Assembly: GCF_011075055.1 (NCBI RefSeq) | Contig: NC_058151.1 | Span: 62,001-126,000, forward strand | Direction: 5' to 3' | Length of the DNA stretch: 64,000 nucleotides | Source of the DNA: Mangifera indica | Taxonomy: Eukaryota > Streptophyta > Magnoliopsida > Sapindales > Anacardiaceae | Shown: in pieces, positions 48,638 to 62,884 of the stretch | Layout: every line of letters begins with the position of its first letter | How positions within the stretch are numbered: the stretch's first letter is position 1 | Position numbers and translations under genes: made by a program | The notes under the pieces: generated by a model | Seen by the model: the letters and a program-made list of their open reading frames with translations, nothing else | Told to the model about the DNA's origin: nothing | The model's database searches: none

Positions 48638-50010
48638 TCATACAGATTTCTCAGCCTCTGCAGCTGCCTCTTCCTCTTGCAACTTCTTCAATGATGGAGG
48701 TGGTCTAACAACAATGCTTTTCTTCCATTGTTGATCAAGCTTTCTTGACAGTCGCTTATTAATTCCTTCCTCGATCTCTCTTTCCCTTTTAACAGTAAGC
48801 ATACGAGCAATCTATTGACAGAAAAAAACTCTATAATCAGTGTGATAGTATGATTTCAAATCAGTGTAGAGATCTCTTTGCTGCATGGTGTAGTATTTCA
48901 CATAGAGCAAAGAGACACAAGACAGGATTAACTTAATGTGCCAGTAACAGGTGGACAGGAAGTAGAGAGTTTCGGTAGTCAATTGTGACAGAATAACAAT
49001 TTGTTTCCACAAATAATATTTTCCACCTAATCGCATCTCTCATCCCATAATGTCGCCAAATGAATACTTGAGCCAAACTATGACTGTAACCATCAACCTC
49101 AAACTTGTAAGATTCACAAACCATATTTCATTGCAAATTCATTTTTGTTACAATTATGGCTGTTTCAGTTCAATGTCAAAAGAGTTTAATCACAATATCT
49201 GCAGAAGCTTATACAAGCAAAAATTTCAAAAACACAAACTTTACACTCAAAATGACAACCCATAAACGGATAATCCACTAAACATTTAAGCAATTCAGTT
49301 TCATACACATTAAGTTGCCAAATGAAACATTGTTGAGGCAAATTATACTTGTAACATTAGACACCGGAATTAAAGTCACAAATTATATCTCACTGCAATT
49401 TCACATTCAATGCAATAAGTATAACAATTTCATTTTACCAATTAAACCAAGAATCAGAACATTCAATATTCCAAAATTACAAACTTTACACAATTAACAA
49501 CAATCTCAAACATATTAAAAAAACAACTTTTCATTCTAACAACCACAATATAAAGGATAAAAGAGATTGAAAAAGAAAGAGAATAACAATTCAAAAATAC
49601 AAACTTTACACAATTAACAAAAATCCCATACATTCAGAACTCAACTTAAACTCTCCCACCCAAAGAACAAGTAAAGCTTAAAAATGAAGAGCAGTGAGTA
49701 CCCTTTTTCGCATACGACGAAACTCACTAGACTTGAACTCATTTCGCGCCGATTTCTGGAGGCGGAGCATGAAAAGCTCACCCTTTAAATCAACAACCTC
49801 TTCATTGATTTCCTCAGTGGTTTTGGCTCTAATTTCTTTCAGCTCTTCTTCTCTCTTAGCCATCATTACTACGGATAAAGAAGAAGAAGTGCGAATTTTA
49901 ATGAAAGGGAGGCGAATGGGGTTCGGTTGACGAAACTGGACGCCATTGAAGAAAGATCTGGGGAGTTGGGAAATGGGTTTGGGAGGAAAAGTTACGGAGA
50001 GGCTCAGCAT
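48638..50010 (-). CDS. RPL29: Chloroplast 50S ribosomal protein L29 (bL29c)
   Basis: Two exons on the minus strand: 50010-49702 and 48811-48638. They join in phase (RMRKR|IARML) to give 160 residues. Residues 1 to about 48 are Ser/Arg-rich with few acidic residues, as in a chloroplast transit peptide. The mature part has the L29 core: MMAKREEELKEIRAK, a second helix with ELFMLRLQKSARNEFK, then RIARMLTVKREREIEEGINK. The C-terminal extension (RPPPSLKKLQEEEAAAE) is typical of the plant plastid protein and absent from bacterial L29 (about 63-70 aa). It binds 23S rRNA near the peptide exit tunnel. The gene lies head-to-head with the UBP gene, about 880 bp between start codons. Confidence 0.95.
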
Positions 50011-50892
50011 CTTCTCTGCTTCGTTGAAGAGTGAGCTCTTAGCTTGTAGATGATAAGGCTGCCCTTTCTTGAAACGTTATCGTCAATTTTTTTTTGCTTT
50101 TTTTTGGGGTTAAAACTATTTTATTAACAAAGCATTAATAATATATATTTTTTAAAATTTCTAATGCGTGTTGTGTGTGTTAGCCTTGATTCGATCCAAG
50201 CTAATGCTGAAGGGTCAGATGGACAATTCGACTTGTGTTAAACTGTTTATTAAAATTTTTTTTTTACGATTTCTGTTATCTTACAATTTTTTTTTAAATA
50301 ATTTTTCTTTTTTCTCAAGCAACAATTTGTCATACAAATTGGTTTAAAATTGAACTTAAATTAACTGTTTCAACTTTCATATTCACATTAAACTCAAATT
50401 AAAGGTTAACTTAAATCCATTTTATTCTTAAAAAATAAATGATGTAAAAGTGGAATATATTAAAAAATATTAAAAATAAATAATATAAAATTATATAATT
50501 AAATATTATTTTATTTTTAATTTAAAACTATTTAATTATATATAATATACTTAAATTACAATTTATTTAAAAATTAATTATAAAATTTAACCATCCTCTG
50601 AATTTACAGCTCGGCAGCACGTGACAGAGAAGTGGCGGGCGACATAATAAGTTACTTGAATCTTCTATATATTTCATTTTCTTCCTCTTTCCTTCTCTCT
50701 TTTCAATTCTATTTGTACTTATTCGCTTCACACAATCAAAAATATTTTTTGTTTAAAAAAATAAATCGATTTACAAACCCTTACAAATTCGATTCAATTC
50801 AATTCTCACTCGTCCTTTGTTTATGGATAGCGAATCGCTGAGTTGAATCGGAGCTATACGAGATCTGACTCACTCTTACCCTCGTCTAACTC
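50011..50892. promoter_or_regulatory. Divergent promoter region of RPL29 and UBP, with a G-box
   Basis: The only space between the two divergent genes. Most of it is very AT-rich. A CACGTG G-box at 50618-50623 sits about 270 bases before the UBP start codon. The UBP leader is probably the CT-rich stretch from about 50670. Confidence 0.5.
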
Positions 50893-53800
50893 ATGGGCGC
50901 TGCCGGCTCCAGACTCGAGAAGGCTCTCGGCGACCAGTTCCCCGAAGGCGAGCGTTACTTTGGCCTCGAGAATTTTGGCAATACTTGTTATTGCAACAGC
51001 GTTTTGCAGGTCCAATTTTTAATTAGTTTTGCGATTTAGTTCCTTTTGTGAAGAATTTCAATTTTGATTTTAATTTGAGTTTTTGACAATTCTTGATTGT
51101 TGTTTGAGCACAACGGATTTAGTTTTTAAATTAGATGTAATTGATTTGGTGTTGTTTTGTCTGTGTTTTTTTGTTGTGGTGAGCTTTTTTGGTTATTAAA
51201 ACGCTGTCGTTTTTGGTTTTTTTTTTAATGTTCAAGTACTGGGTTACTACATCACTATATACAAATTTAAAATTAACAATTGAACAAGTGTTTGCATTCT
51301 ACTGTATAATTCGTTTTGGGTTAACTTCAGGGCGCCTCTTAGAATATCGGTTGGCCTTTTTTCTAGATATATATTTTTATATTAAATTGAGTCACATTTT
51401 GGGGTCAGTTGCTAGCAACTCCATGTCATGATTTTTCATACCATGGTTTCCGTATTAATCAAAGAAAATGAATGTATTGTTTCTCAACTCCAAATTTAGC
51501 ATCCATTGGATGCCAATTTTGTTGTATGTATTCATATCGGCGGGGAGCAGAAAACTCAAGGTTTTGCTTTATGTACTTGTTAGAAGTCGATACATATCTT
51601 ATGGAATAAAATAGAAAGCATTTTCTATTATAATGTTTGAAAATGAGTGTTCTAAGGGTACTCTCAGACTTCTGCAAACCTCATCCTTTCTGTACAGGCA
51701 CTTTATTTTTGTGTTTCATTTCGGGAACAGTTGCTAGAGTACTACTCAAATAATAAAAATGAGGGGGATGCCGAAGAGAATCTCTTGACTTGTTTGGCGG
51801 ACTTATTTACACAGGTAAAGGTCTACTTATATTTCTTGTTATTACTTTGGCACAGTTTTTTTCATTTTGCTCTTACATACTGCTCATCATAGAGTCAGTT
51901 CCATCTTTTTAGTCATAGGAATCTTGCATATTGAAAATAAAAGCTTTTCCTTCATACTATGATAGGTTGTTTTTGCTGCAATTGCTATGTAAATGACCAA
52001 ACTTCTTAATACACATGTGAGAATGCTTTCTTGATTTTTTTCCTTTGTTTTTTACGTCAAGACATACAATAAGTTCTCAAACAAGTATTCAGGGTGGTAG
52101 GCTACTGAGTGATTATCCTCTTGATGCAATCAATGTGAGTTGATAGGGAATTAATCGAGATTTCATCATAGGTGTTATGTGCAATACGATTATTCTCATT
52201 CAATCTAACTTATTTTCTTATAATAACAATGTGATTATTTTCATAGAAGGACATAGCTCAGTCTAATATTAACAATAGGTTTGTTGTTCTAATTGTGTAG
52301 ATAAGTTCTCAGAAGAAGAAAACAGGTGTCATTGCCCCAAAGCGTTTTGTGCAGAGATTGAAGAAACAAAATGAGCTTTTCCGCAGCTATATGCACCAGG
52401 TGTGTATTATCTGCAACTGATTATATGAGCTATTGATTGCAATGCTGAATTTATATGAGAAGGCTAAAGATGTTGGAGATAGAAAGGGCAGGTGAACCTA
52501 AAAAATGAGGGCATCTTTAAGAATGATAAAAATGATACTGTTTATTGATAAAATCTTGTTTATCTTTTTGAAGATTGATGTTACCAGTGCAACTGCTTGG
52601 TTTCTGGGTTTTTGTGACATTAGAGATACACTAGATTATAGTGCTGTATTTTCTTTTCCTATGCTTCCAAAATTTCCCCAAATGATTATATATATAGGGT
52701 GGATTTTTCACTGCAAAGTATTGCTGCTGGTTTAGAATGTTATTTCATGAATTACATTGGTATTACTACATATTATCTGTTGCTAGTGAAATGGGTAAAA
52801 TGCCAAATCATACTTCCATGAAATTCGAATTGGTAAATTTTGTAATTGCAGATGTTGGCATCCACTGTGGAAGTCGTGAGCAAGCACTTTAGAGTAGCTG
52901 GAGCCTGGTGCACTTGTTGAAACATTAGTTGGGATTATATTTTATGCTCTAATGAGGCCATCATATAGGACTTTAGTTATCTAACCTTATTTTGCAGTGC
53001 TTTTGATTACTTTGGACAACTACCGTAAAACTAGTTGAGCTCTGAAGATTTAGATTGCCAATTGAGGATGGTGACATTATATCTTGCGCGTTTGAAGCAT
53101 GTTTTGCTTTTGGAAAAGTCAAAGTAAAATACTTGGCATTGCAAGATAGTATATTAGAATACATTTTATCTCATTCCTTTTCCAATTTTTGCATGCTGGT
53201 TATTTATAGAGGACCAAAAATTTGGTCATGTCTGCAAATTTGCTACCATCACCAGTTTAGGCACGAGGAGATGCTCTCTAAATTTTGTATTGCCATGTGA
53301 TGAAGAATAAGGTGGATGTTCATTTCCTCCTAGTAACACATCCCTTGTCTTTGCCACATTGTGCTGTCAAGAATCTTGAATTTTCTTTTTGTAGTAATTT
53401 AGAGATCAGAGTAAGGAATAAGTATTTATTTCCTTCATATTCCCCTTGTATTTTTAGGATGCTCATGAATTCTTGAATTTCTTGCTGAATGAACTTGTTG
53501 ACATACTTGAGAAAGAGGCTCAAGCTGCAAAAAGTGATCCAGAAACTTCATCTCCACCTGAAAAGGTTACAAATGGGCCAACAAATGGTCATGCAAATGG
53601 TGTTCGGAAAGAGCCATTGGTTACCTGGGTGCACAAAAATTTTCAGGTGATTTTTCTTGTCCATTGCATGTATCATTGTTCATCATTTTTTGCTCCAATT
53701 AGTTAGCAGGATAGCACAATGCTGAAATAATATCATTTAGCTCCTATCTTCTTTGATACATTTTGCTATATATTTTCCTGGTGTGTGCATTTCTATAGTA

Positions 53801-54745
53801 GTACTCAAATTCCTTGAAAAAAAATATTGTTGTTTTTATTAAAAATTAAAATGTATTGTTATATAATGCTTTATAATTTTTTCTGTACAAACCAGGGAAT
53901 ACTTACCAATGAGACAAGGTGCCTGCGATGTGAGACTGTGACAGCTAGAGATGAAACATTTTTTGACTTGAGTCTTGATATAGAGCAAAACAGTTCAATA
54001 ACAAGCTGTTTGAAAAACTTTAGTTCCACAGAAACTTTGAATGCAGAGGATAAATTTTTCTGTGACAAGTGTTGCAGGTTGGTGATTTATACTAAATTCG
54101 TAATTACTGCTAACTCAGTTGATATTGCATGTACCAAACTTTTATGGTATTTTTATGACTGCTTGTTTCTGACAAATTTGGATCAGATGTGGTAAAAAAT
54201 TTACTCCTTTAATAAAATTTAGAATGAATCCTGCTCCTTTTGGAATTCTGATTACCTTTTAGGGCACATATAGTTCAATGGCATTGGTTGAAACTCTTAC
54301 CACTCAATAACATGGTGACTCTTTTTCATTATCTTGCAGCTTGCAAGAAGCCCAGAAGAGGATGAAGATAAAGAAGCCTCCTCATATCCTGGTCATCCAT
54401 CTAAAGCGGTTTAAATACATTGAGCAGCTTGGGCGGTACAAGAAGCTGTCATACCGGGTTGTCTTTCCCCTTGAACTTAAGCTTAGCAACACAGTTGAAG
54501 ATGCAGATATCGAGTATTCACTATTTGCTGTAGTAGTCCATGTTGGGAGTGGGCCAAACCATGGGCATTATGTCAGTCTTGTGAAAAGCCATAACCACTG
54601 GCTGTTTTTCGATGATGAAAATGTGGAGATGATCGATGAGTCAGCTGTGCAGACATTTTTTGGGTCGGCACAGGAATATTCAAGTAATACAGATCATGGG
54701 TACATCTTGTTCTACGAGAGCATTGGCACTAGTAACAAGAGCTGA
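50893..54745 (+). CDS. Ubiquitin-specific protease, UBP3/UBP4 type
   Basis: Six exons: 50893-51009, 51698-51814, 52301-52399, 53458-53646, 53896-54077 and 54340-54745. They give 369 residues, matching the length of Arabidopsis UBP3 and UBP4 (about 370). The N-terminal [14 protein letters not shown] may be myristoylated at Gly2. The Cys box is [16 protein letters not shown] with catalytic Cys32; [13 protein letters not shown] follows. A zinc ribbon is formed by CLRC and CDKC. The His box is [12 protein letters not shown] (catalytic His311) with WLFFDDENV completing the triad. The enzyme removes ubiquitin from proteins; the Arabidopsis pair is nuclear and needed for pollen development. Exons 1-4 all end between codons. 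It is convergent with the CAMTA gene, about 940 bp apart. Confidence 0.96.
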
Positions 54746-55684
54746 GTAGGGGAGTTTGAGAAGAGAGGGGCAACTTTGGTTTTATTACAACAAATAGGTA
54801 CTTTTAATCATTTGGACTCTTTTCTTTTTACTGTCAATGTCTATTAATTTTTTTTTTTTTTCAACCTGTGAGAAGAGAGATGGAAATGGGTTGTGAAAAA
54901 TGTATACTTACAATGTACAGTGGATGGTGGTGGAAGCACACTTCTGTCCTTTTGGGTTTTTTTGGTCAACAATAAGAGGGGAAAAAAGAGCAGCAGAGTA
55001 TATATGGTGTGTGAGATTATCACAGAGACAGTTTACAGTCATTTTTCTGCTTGAGAATGTTCATTTAATACTAAAATTGCAATGCCCATCGAAATTTGTG
55101 CACTCACTTATAAAGATGGTTGCTACTTGCTAGAATTTACATTTTGCATTGATTTATAGATAGATAAATTTGGATTGTCACATTGTTCTCAGGTCTGGAT
55201 TGAGCATTGACATGGTAACGGATGGGTTTAACCGCAAACATATTACGTAGCAAGTACCAACAATTGCATTAGAATCGAGGCTTGCAATTGCCAATCATAT
55301 GCTTGTGTCCCATCCCAATAGTTGCAAAATATCTTATGTCAATGGGGTTAGTCCCCAAACATGTTCATGTCTGGGATTTAAAACACTGTTCTAGACATGG
55401 GATGAGTATTAGCTTTACAAATTTGGGATGATACCGCCGTAACATTATTATGTCCCTTAAGACTGATACCCGAGTAATTTACATTCAATGTTAAGGGGGT
55501 ATTATTATATTCATGGTACAAGTCACACACTGTCAAATATATACAGCTGATTTCTGGCTCACACTTGAGCTGTAAAGGAATAATAAGATGAGTTCCCAAG
55601 TAACAACATATAACAGTGGATTTTAATACAGCTTATTAACACAAGATACAAATTAGTGGATTGAACCCACATTTTAATTCTTAC
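54746..55684. other. Shared 3' region between UBP and CAMTA
   Basis: The two genes converge here. It should contain both 3' UTRs; there is a T run at about 54848-54860. No other gene seen. Confidence 0.5.
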
Positions 55685-58600
55685 TCAAGCGGTGGGCATC
55701 AAAGTGTCATTATCTAGCAATGCTTCAATATCTTTCAGGTCATCATCCAAATCTGCTGAAACTTCTGGATTATTGAGAGCAGAGGCCTGCATTAAGAAGA
55801 AATAAACATGTTTAATAAAACAAGTAGGTTGTAATTTCAATATAATGACCAATCAACCGAGCTCCTTAAGATGAGAAAATAAGCTCTAAAATTAAGGAAA
55901 CAAGTACCAGATCCTACAAATTTCAAGTCTCCAAAATCCTTTTCATGCAAGAGTATACTGTATATGTGTGTGTATTTAACAAGATAGAGTTCACTTACCT
56001 TTGTCTTCTGGATCTCATTGACAACATTCAGCAGTCTACTGTATTGATCTCGTGCCTCAGGATACTGAACCATGGACTTCACTCTGGCAAGCGCCTTTTG
56101 CAGGCGTTCTTCTTTCTGCTTTCTGCCTTCTCTCAGGAAATCATAGTCATCCTCCTTTGTGGAAGTGTCCATCATGCTGGAACTCTCCGTAACTGCTTCC
56201 GACTTAAATCCACGCAAACCACTTCCTTTTCGTCTCCAACGCAAGATAATCTTCTCCAAAATTCCTACTGACCAAATTATCTTCTTGTAGTTTTTCCTTA
56301 CCTGGTGGCCTCTAACATGTGCCTATCACCCAAAATGGTATAAGACTTCACAAATTTAAAATTAAAAAAAAAAAAACAGTGAAGGAGCTTGCAGTATAGA
56401 GTTAAAGAGAAGATAAATGTCTAGAAAAGCATGAGCCAGGAAACCATGAGAAATGGAAATGCACCTGAATTTTGACAATTTGCTGCCGAATTGTCAAGAA
56501 ATCTTTCCTACCCTTCCAACTACGGAACTTATTTTGTATTCTTATAGCAGCAGCATGCACAGGTTCATCATGATGTCCTGCCTTGTGAGACTTCAGTGCA
56601 ACAAGTGAAAGAACACGCTCAGTTGATATTCCAAATGCACTGTCCCCATACTCTTTCAACTGTTTTTTTTGGAAGGACTGCACTCGAAATACTTGATGAA
56701 TATGAGCAGCTGCTTGAGTTGCTTTACATACTGCAGCTAATGAGTCCTTCATTGACAATCCATATCGTAATTCCTCATCAGTGATAGGAGCAGGATGAGA
56801 AACCGCCTGAACTGCATTTGCTCTGCTAAGTTCTGAAGCTTCACTATCCTTTTTATCAATTGCAACAGAAGAAAGGTGGGAACTCAAATCAGATAAATCA
56901 GATTCTGCAAGATAACCAGCAATTCCTTTGTGACCAATGGCAGAAGCCAAGTCAGCAGGTGTTTGGCCTGAAGGATACTTGGGAGTTGGATCAGACAGTG
57001 CTCCAGCAGCTGCACCAAGAGAGATGAGAGAAGCAACTGTACGCTCTCTGGTATCAAAAAACAATTCATGTAAGAAGATGCCAAAAAGGAAACAAAGTAG
57101 TTCATCAAGTGATAGTAAAAAGGTACAAGAAAAATTAGACTAAGTAGTAAGTATTCCTTAATTTCTTCTTTAATGGCATGATATGATGTAAATATGACAA
57201 CTATTTCTACTAGCTTCACTGATATAGGTACTTCAACCAATAAACTCAATAAAGCTAAGTCAACATTTCGAACTTCTCTCTACCATTATGCATATTTTAG
57301 CCCAGTTAACAACTTTCTTTTCAAAGCCCCATTATTAGTTGACAACTTTCTTCAACATTCAGTTAAACTTGGTGTCAAACCCATCCCCTAATATGGTGTC
57401 TTCTACACTGAAAGGCAGGCCAGGAAGCTATTACTGTAGGCAAATTCAAAAGAAACAAGACAAAAAGCTTTTAACAGTTTTCACCTGCCACAATATGCCG
57501 CCCAATGAAGGGCTGTCCATCCATTTACATCACGGAAGTTGATATTTACACCTGCAACAACTGTGGGTTCTAGGGCCCAATCATAGCCAAGAGCAGCTGC
57601 AAAGTGCAGTATGCCTTGGCCATCCTGATCTAAAACTCTAGGGCCTTTTCCACCTTCAGCTACCTTCTGCAAGAGCCATACATGCAACTTTTCCTTCAGA
57701 AGCTTCTGCAGAAGCTTCTCTTTAGCCTTTTCTAATGAAAATTTCTCCTCTAAATTAAGTTTTAACATCTCATCCCAACCATCATTGTCCTCTTTTAGCA
57801 ATGAATTAATTTTACTGCTCAATTCAGATATTTCGTTTAGTTTACTTGGATCATAATTTAGAGTACTGAGAGAACTTAGACACAATAACTTTCCAAATCG
57901 CATATGGAGACGTTCACTTGTGATGTTACCACTATTATCAGCGAGATTCACATCTCGGACATTGTTTTCTCGATACTCAAATTCTCGGAGTTCACTACAA
58001 GCTAACCTATTAGACCGTGTAACATATAATGGAACCCTCCCAGCCTTCTGTGGAGGAGCATGGCAACGAAGTACACCACCAGCTAAAATTTCGGCTGGAA
58101 CTTCCACTTCCCCAAACATACATGACCAATTATTATTTTCTGCCTCCTGTTGACTCATCAAGAACCTTCCTGTGATCAGGACCTGAATAAGGAGGACAAA
58201 AAATAAAGGAGAAAGAAACTACAAGTTAGAAAAACATATTTATTAAATATCACGTACACAGGGAAATTCAGCTTTAACTCAAGCACACAGTTAATATTCT
58301 TTCTATGTTAAATAACTGAAACATCTAATGCTTAATTGACAATATTATGAAAATCGAATAATAAACTTAACATACCTTGATTTTTGAGCCCGCATATGAC
58401 CAGTTGGGTGAGAAATCAATAATACTGTACAACTGGTCTTGGGAGACAGAAGGGCCCAGCATAGTATCCAAGTGTACTTGAGGAGGGGTCTTGGAATCCT
58501 CAACTTCATTTTCATTTTCAATTGTGTCCCAATAGGCCCCAGAACTGGACTGCATATGCAGCTCTTTTACATCTCCAAGTCCTTTACTCATCCGGCGACT

Positions 58601-61600
58601 GAAACTATCAGTCTTCTTCAGACCTTCCTCAGTCAGAGAATCATCAAACAAATGCTGTTTTAAAGAAAGGGAAAAGAGGGATTTCCCGTGTCTGGTCAGA
58701 TTGCTCACTGGATCTGATTGCAAAAGATGTCCACGATCTGTGTTTGACAGCTCTATTTGGTGATCACTCTCATTATCTTGCTCATGAGACCTTGATGTAA
58801 CATTACATGCTGAGTCTGAAGCCAACTTCTGATCCACATGCCACTTGGATAAAAGTGAAGAATCATTCTCAGATGTCTGCTGACAAGGCAAATTAAAGTC
58901 TGAACAAGATGAATTAAAGAGAAATGAATTCTACACTCTCAGCTATGATGTATCCTGACACTGGTATATACGCATAAAAGTTTAAGCATTATTTAAAGAT
59001 GATATTAAAACAACAAATGTGAATATGATTAGAATTAATTACTTGCCATGAACCAATATATCAACCAATAAGTTATTATGTCACCACAAAATGGAAAACA
59101 TAATACAACCATGGTTAATTTTTACGTAAGCAAGCCTCAGGGTAATTTACTTCAGAAAAATCAAAGGGAAGAGATGACCAAATAACCTGGGACAAATTAT
59201 ACACAAAGGCCAAAACACCAATATAAATAGCAATTGCAAAACCAGAGTCCAAAAAGATGAATGACTTTTACAAACTAAAAATAAGATTTCAAAAGAAAAA
59301 AAGAAATAACCAAATTGCAAACTTCTATTCAAAAGCCTCAATTTCACTTGTAACTTGTATGAACCAATGCTTCCAAGAATTTCTACCTGCATTAAAATCA
59401 TAGCCAAAAGGAAAAAAAAGGTTTGATGCCAATAATATAGACCTACAAGGTACATCATACCCTACCTGCCAATCCTGGACCGATAGGCGACTCCCAAATT
59501 CATGCCGTTCACCAAAGCTCCAATTTTTGGTAAAAAGCTGTCCCCAAATTTCATGCTCTTGTTTAGGTATGTTTCCCATGGTGTCAGGTTGAGTTGATGA
59601 AAACAATGGGTGGAAAGGCAGTGCTCCAACGCCAGAAGCACCATCTTCCAAGAAATCCTCCCATGACTGGAGATCAAGGTTTTTCAGGAGGTCATATGTT
59701 AATCCAGCATCACTACTATCCTTACTTTTATCTGCTTGACTAAGTGAACTAAAATCTGTCCCTAGAATATCTGAGAACTTTCCTTGGTAATCATCTATTA
59801 ACAACAGAGTATTACAATAATATTGGCATGTCAGCTCGCATAACCACCAACTAAACAACAGAAATGTGTACTGGAAGATAATCTTACTAAAATAAAAGTG
59901 AGAAAACTGATTTACTTGTAAATGGTGTAGGGTAATAAGGATCTGAGAATCCAGCATCTATATTCTCCATTACAGGGTTCTGTAAATCAAGAGAAGAATG
60001 GAATCTGGAACTTGCTTGATTATTACACACTGCATCAAGTATCATCTTTTGTATGATTATGAAAATTTTGTATACATTCATCATGAAAAAGCAATCTTAC
60101 AGAAGCATTCATGATCAACAGGGAGCTAAGAGATAAAAAGCTTCAAGAAATGCACCTGATTCAGCATCCTCATGTTCTGATGCCTGAGCACTGGTCAGGC
60201 TTGTGGTATCTGTAGTTTGTGATGGTAAATGGTAATTGCTGGCATTGAAACTGGAAGACACAGAACCATCTATCTCAGAACTGGGTATAATTTTTTTCAT
60301 TTCTTGGGAATAAGGAATAGTTTCTTCAGTTGCTTTAATGCAGTTATAATTTGTCCTATTTCCCTGATAATTCAAGGGAAACAAATTAGAAAAGAATAGG
60401 ACTCCAAATATACGATATGAAAAGTTGCAGTAATAATGCCACTGAACATGACATATTATGGGATAATCTATAAGGATCATGAGTGCACAATTTCAAAATA
60501 TGGCCAACTGACTATAATATCACCATTAATGCTTCATTACACTGTCTTTATTGGAAGGCCATGTATGTTACATGCTGGAAGTGTATAGCTGATAATTCTT
60601 TTCCATTCAACATTCACTAAATAAAAAAGCAATAGTACATGTGTCAACTGAGTGGATTCTAATAGCAAACGGAAAAGAAATATTAAGAGCATTGAATCCA
60701 AAATGTTAACTTCAAGTCAAAAATAAAAAATATTTACCTTGACATTCTATAATGCCAAGATTAAACACTTGCACTCTGCAATTTAAAAGACCTTGCCCAC
60801 TAATTAAAATAAATATTCAGGACAAGTTTAACAACTACGACCTTTTACAGAAAATATTAATTTAACTTACAGATAAATGTATGAACAGACACACACACGC
60901 ACATGTAAAAGATGATAGGACAAAGTCTAACCTTTACTTCTCGATAGTGGACAAGAACTATGTGTGAGAGTTCCCTGCATAGTGATCAGTTTGGTAAGAA
61001 GAAAAAGAGTGAGTCCCAAAAAAGGTCCTTGAAGAAAGAAATAAGGAAATGTAAAATTATTTCAAGCATGTCTTGATAGATAAAAAGTAGCGATTGAAGA
61101 TGAAAACATTACAAAGTTAAGATACACCTCTGACAGCAAGAGATAGAAAGATCTATAACAACAAAATTTGCAAGTCCTTACACTGTGCGCGTGAACTAGA
61201 GAGAGAATATAAAGCAATGATCTTTAAAAAAATCTGAAATTTCTAGCATATTTTAAGCACAGAGCAATTTGTGACGTTCATAAAACTTGCATGTGTTTTG
61301 GGGATATTGAGTACACAACACAGCAGTAGTTAGTTGAAGACAAATACTAATGAAATTTCAAAGACTTACTCTTCCAGCATCCAGTAACTGCGCCTTTGAA
61401 AATTTTCATTTTCTTCTCCATGGGCATAATAGCAATGCAACACATCAATGCTTCCAGCCTGAAAGAATTTAAATTTGTTGTATCAGTTATTTGAAAGCAC
61501 AATGGAATGTTCCATAAAACAAATCTTATGCCAGCATTTACACCACAAGATTAACTTACCTGAACTAAATCTGCATCCATTTCCTCCGGTGAATTTAGGG

Positions 61601-62542
61601 TAGGGGGCTTACAAACTTAAAAAAATCAATTAATTAATTTGGCACTCACCTTGAGCCTCTCGTGAGCCTCCTTTACTATTTTCCCATCCTTTTTCTTCCT
61701 CCAGTTATGGCCATCTTTTCTAAAGTATCTAAGCATTTTCCGATCAAAAAGAAAAAGTGAACCACCTGAAATCAGAAATGTAAGTCACAGTTTAAATATA
61801 ACGTCTTGATCTTTAAATAATCAGTTTCAGAAGTGCGCCTAATTGATACAAACAAGGAAATGGATACATGAACTCAAATACAGTTGTTCTACCACTCTTG
61901 AACACTTCAAAAGTTGAGGAACGAAACAAGTAACACCAGAATTCAATAAAAAATACGAAGCTTAGATTACAGCCTAAGAAATCACAAAGCAACTACTTTC
62001 CATTTTGAATGAATTTGATTGCAACTCCAAAACAAATTAAACACCTAAAGGGTACAAATTAAACCATTAGAATAGCTCCAATGAACAAAACATTGACTTC
62101 AAGTTCATACAGTATCAAACAAATCACAACCCTCCAAGCATGAAGCTGAAACAGAAAATACTATATTTTTTATATTTATACGTCTGAAATTCAAAGTCAG
62201 AAAAACCCCGCTTGATCAAAGTGACTAACTACAAAACTCAACACTTTATGATCACGATTCAATATAAAAAGCAAACACATACTTTGGGGCAAGTGAGGAG
62301 GCTCAGGCGCGATACGAAATTTTTTATAATTTTTCAGAATTTCACAAATTTCAGCCGGACGAAGCCATCGAGATTGAGCCTCAATAAGTAATTGCTCGAT
62401 ATCTGCAACCCCATTAATTCAGTAATCAGCTTCATGAACAGTTAAACACCAAATCACCAACTCTAATCAATCAAAAAGAGTGAGTTAAAGTTAGATTACT
62501 ACCGAGCTTATCACCAAGAGCGACCCGTCTGGTTTCTGCCAT
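55685..62542 (-). CDS. Calmodulin-binding transcription activator (CAMTA), CAMTA1/2/3 class
   Basis: Thirteen exons on the minus strand: 62542-62503, 62402-62283, 61765-61650, 61458-61370, 60974-60932, 60363-60156, 60029-59916, 59794-59466, 58876-58376, 58182-57485, 57047-56465, 56322-55999 and 55786-55685. They give 1088 residues in phase. The CG-1 DNA-binding domain (about 14-135) has RWLRPAEICEIL, SGGSLFLFDRK and KDGHNWRKKKDG. A TIG/IPT domain spans about 505-590 (IIDFSPNWSYAGSK, YVTRSNRLACSE). Ankyrin repeats lie at about 705-800 (DVNGWTALHWAAYCGR). IQ motifs follow (AAIRIQNKFRSWKGRKDF and VKIQAHVRGHQVRKNY), and the Ca2+-calmodulin segment is near ILRWRRKGSGLRGF. CAMTA1-3 act in cold response and in repressing immunity. 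The neighbouring UBP gene suggests the CAMTA3/SR1 locus. Confidence 0.96.
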
Positions 62543-62880
62543 TGAAGATGTGATGTGGATAAAAAAGAAAGCAACTTTTAGTCGAGTGCCATAGTGATCA
62601 GTGACCAGTCAGTGAAGTGAGTGGTGATTTGACAGTGTGATTAAATGAACTGAATGAGGTGGGAGATTGTTAGGGGTATGATTAAAATCAAATTTAGATT
62701 TTGGGGGGCATTTAGACATGAATAAACTTGAGGAGGAGTTTCAGAAACTGTTAAGTAATTTTTTAATTCTTTGACGTGCAATCAACTGTATCAGTAATAG
62801 TATTACAAAATATCACATCAGAATTTGTATTCATAATTAAATAATACATGTATTATTTCCCTCTTTTATTCTCATTTGAT
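62543..62880. other. Promoter region of the CAMTA gene
   Basis: Upstream of the minus-strand start codon at 62542. No second gene is present, and no clear TATA box was assigned. Confidence 0.4.
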
Positions 62881-62884
62881 TCGA

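Noticed and set aside
48812..49497. Several 60-74-codon frames on both strands
   Set aside because: They lie in the single intron of the L29 gene and have no domains.
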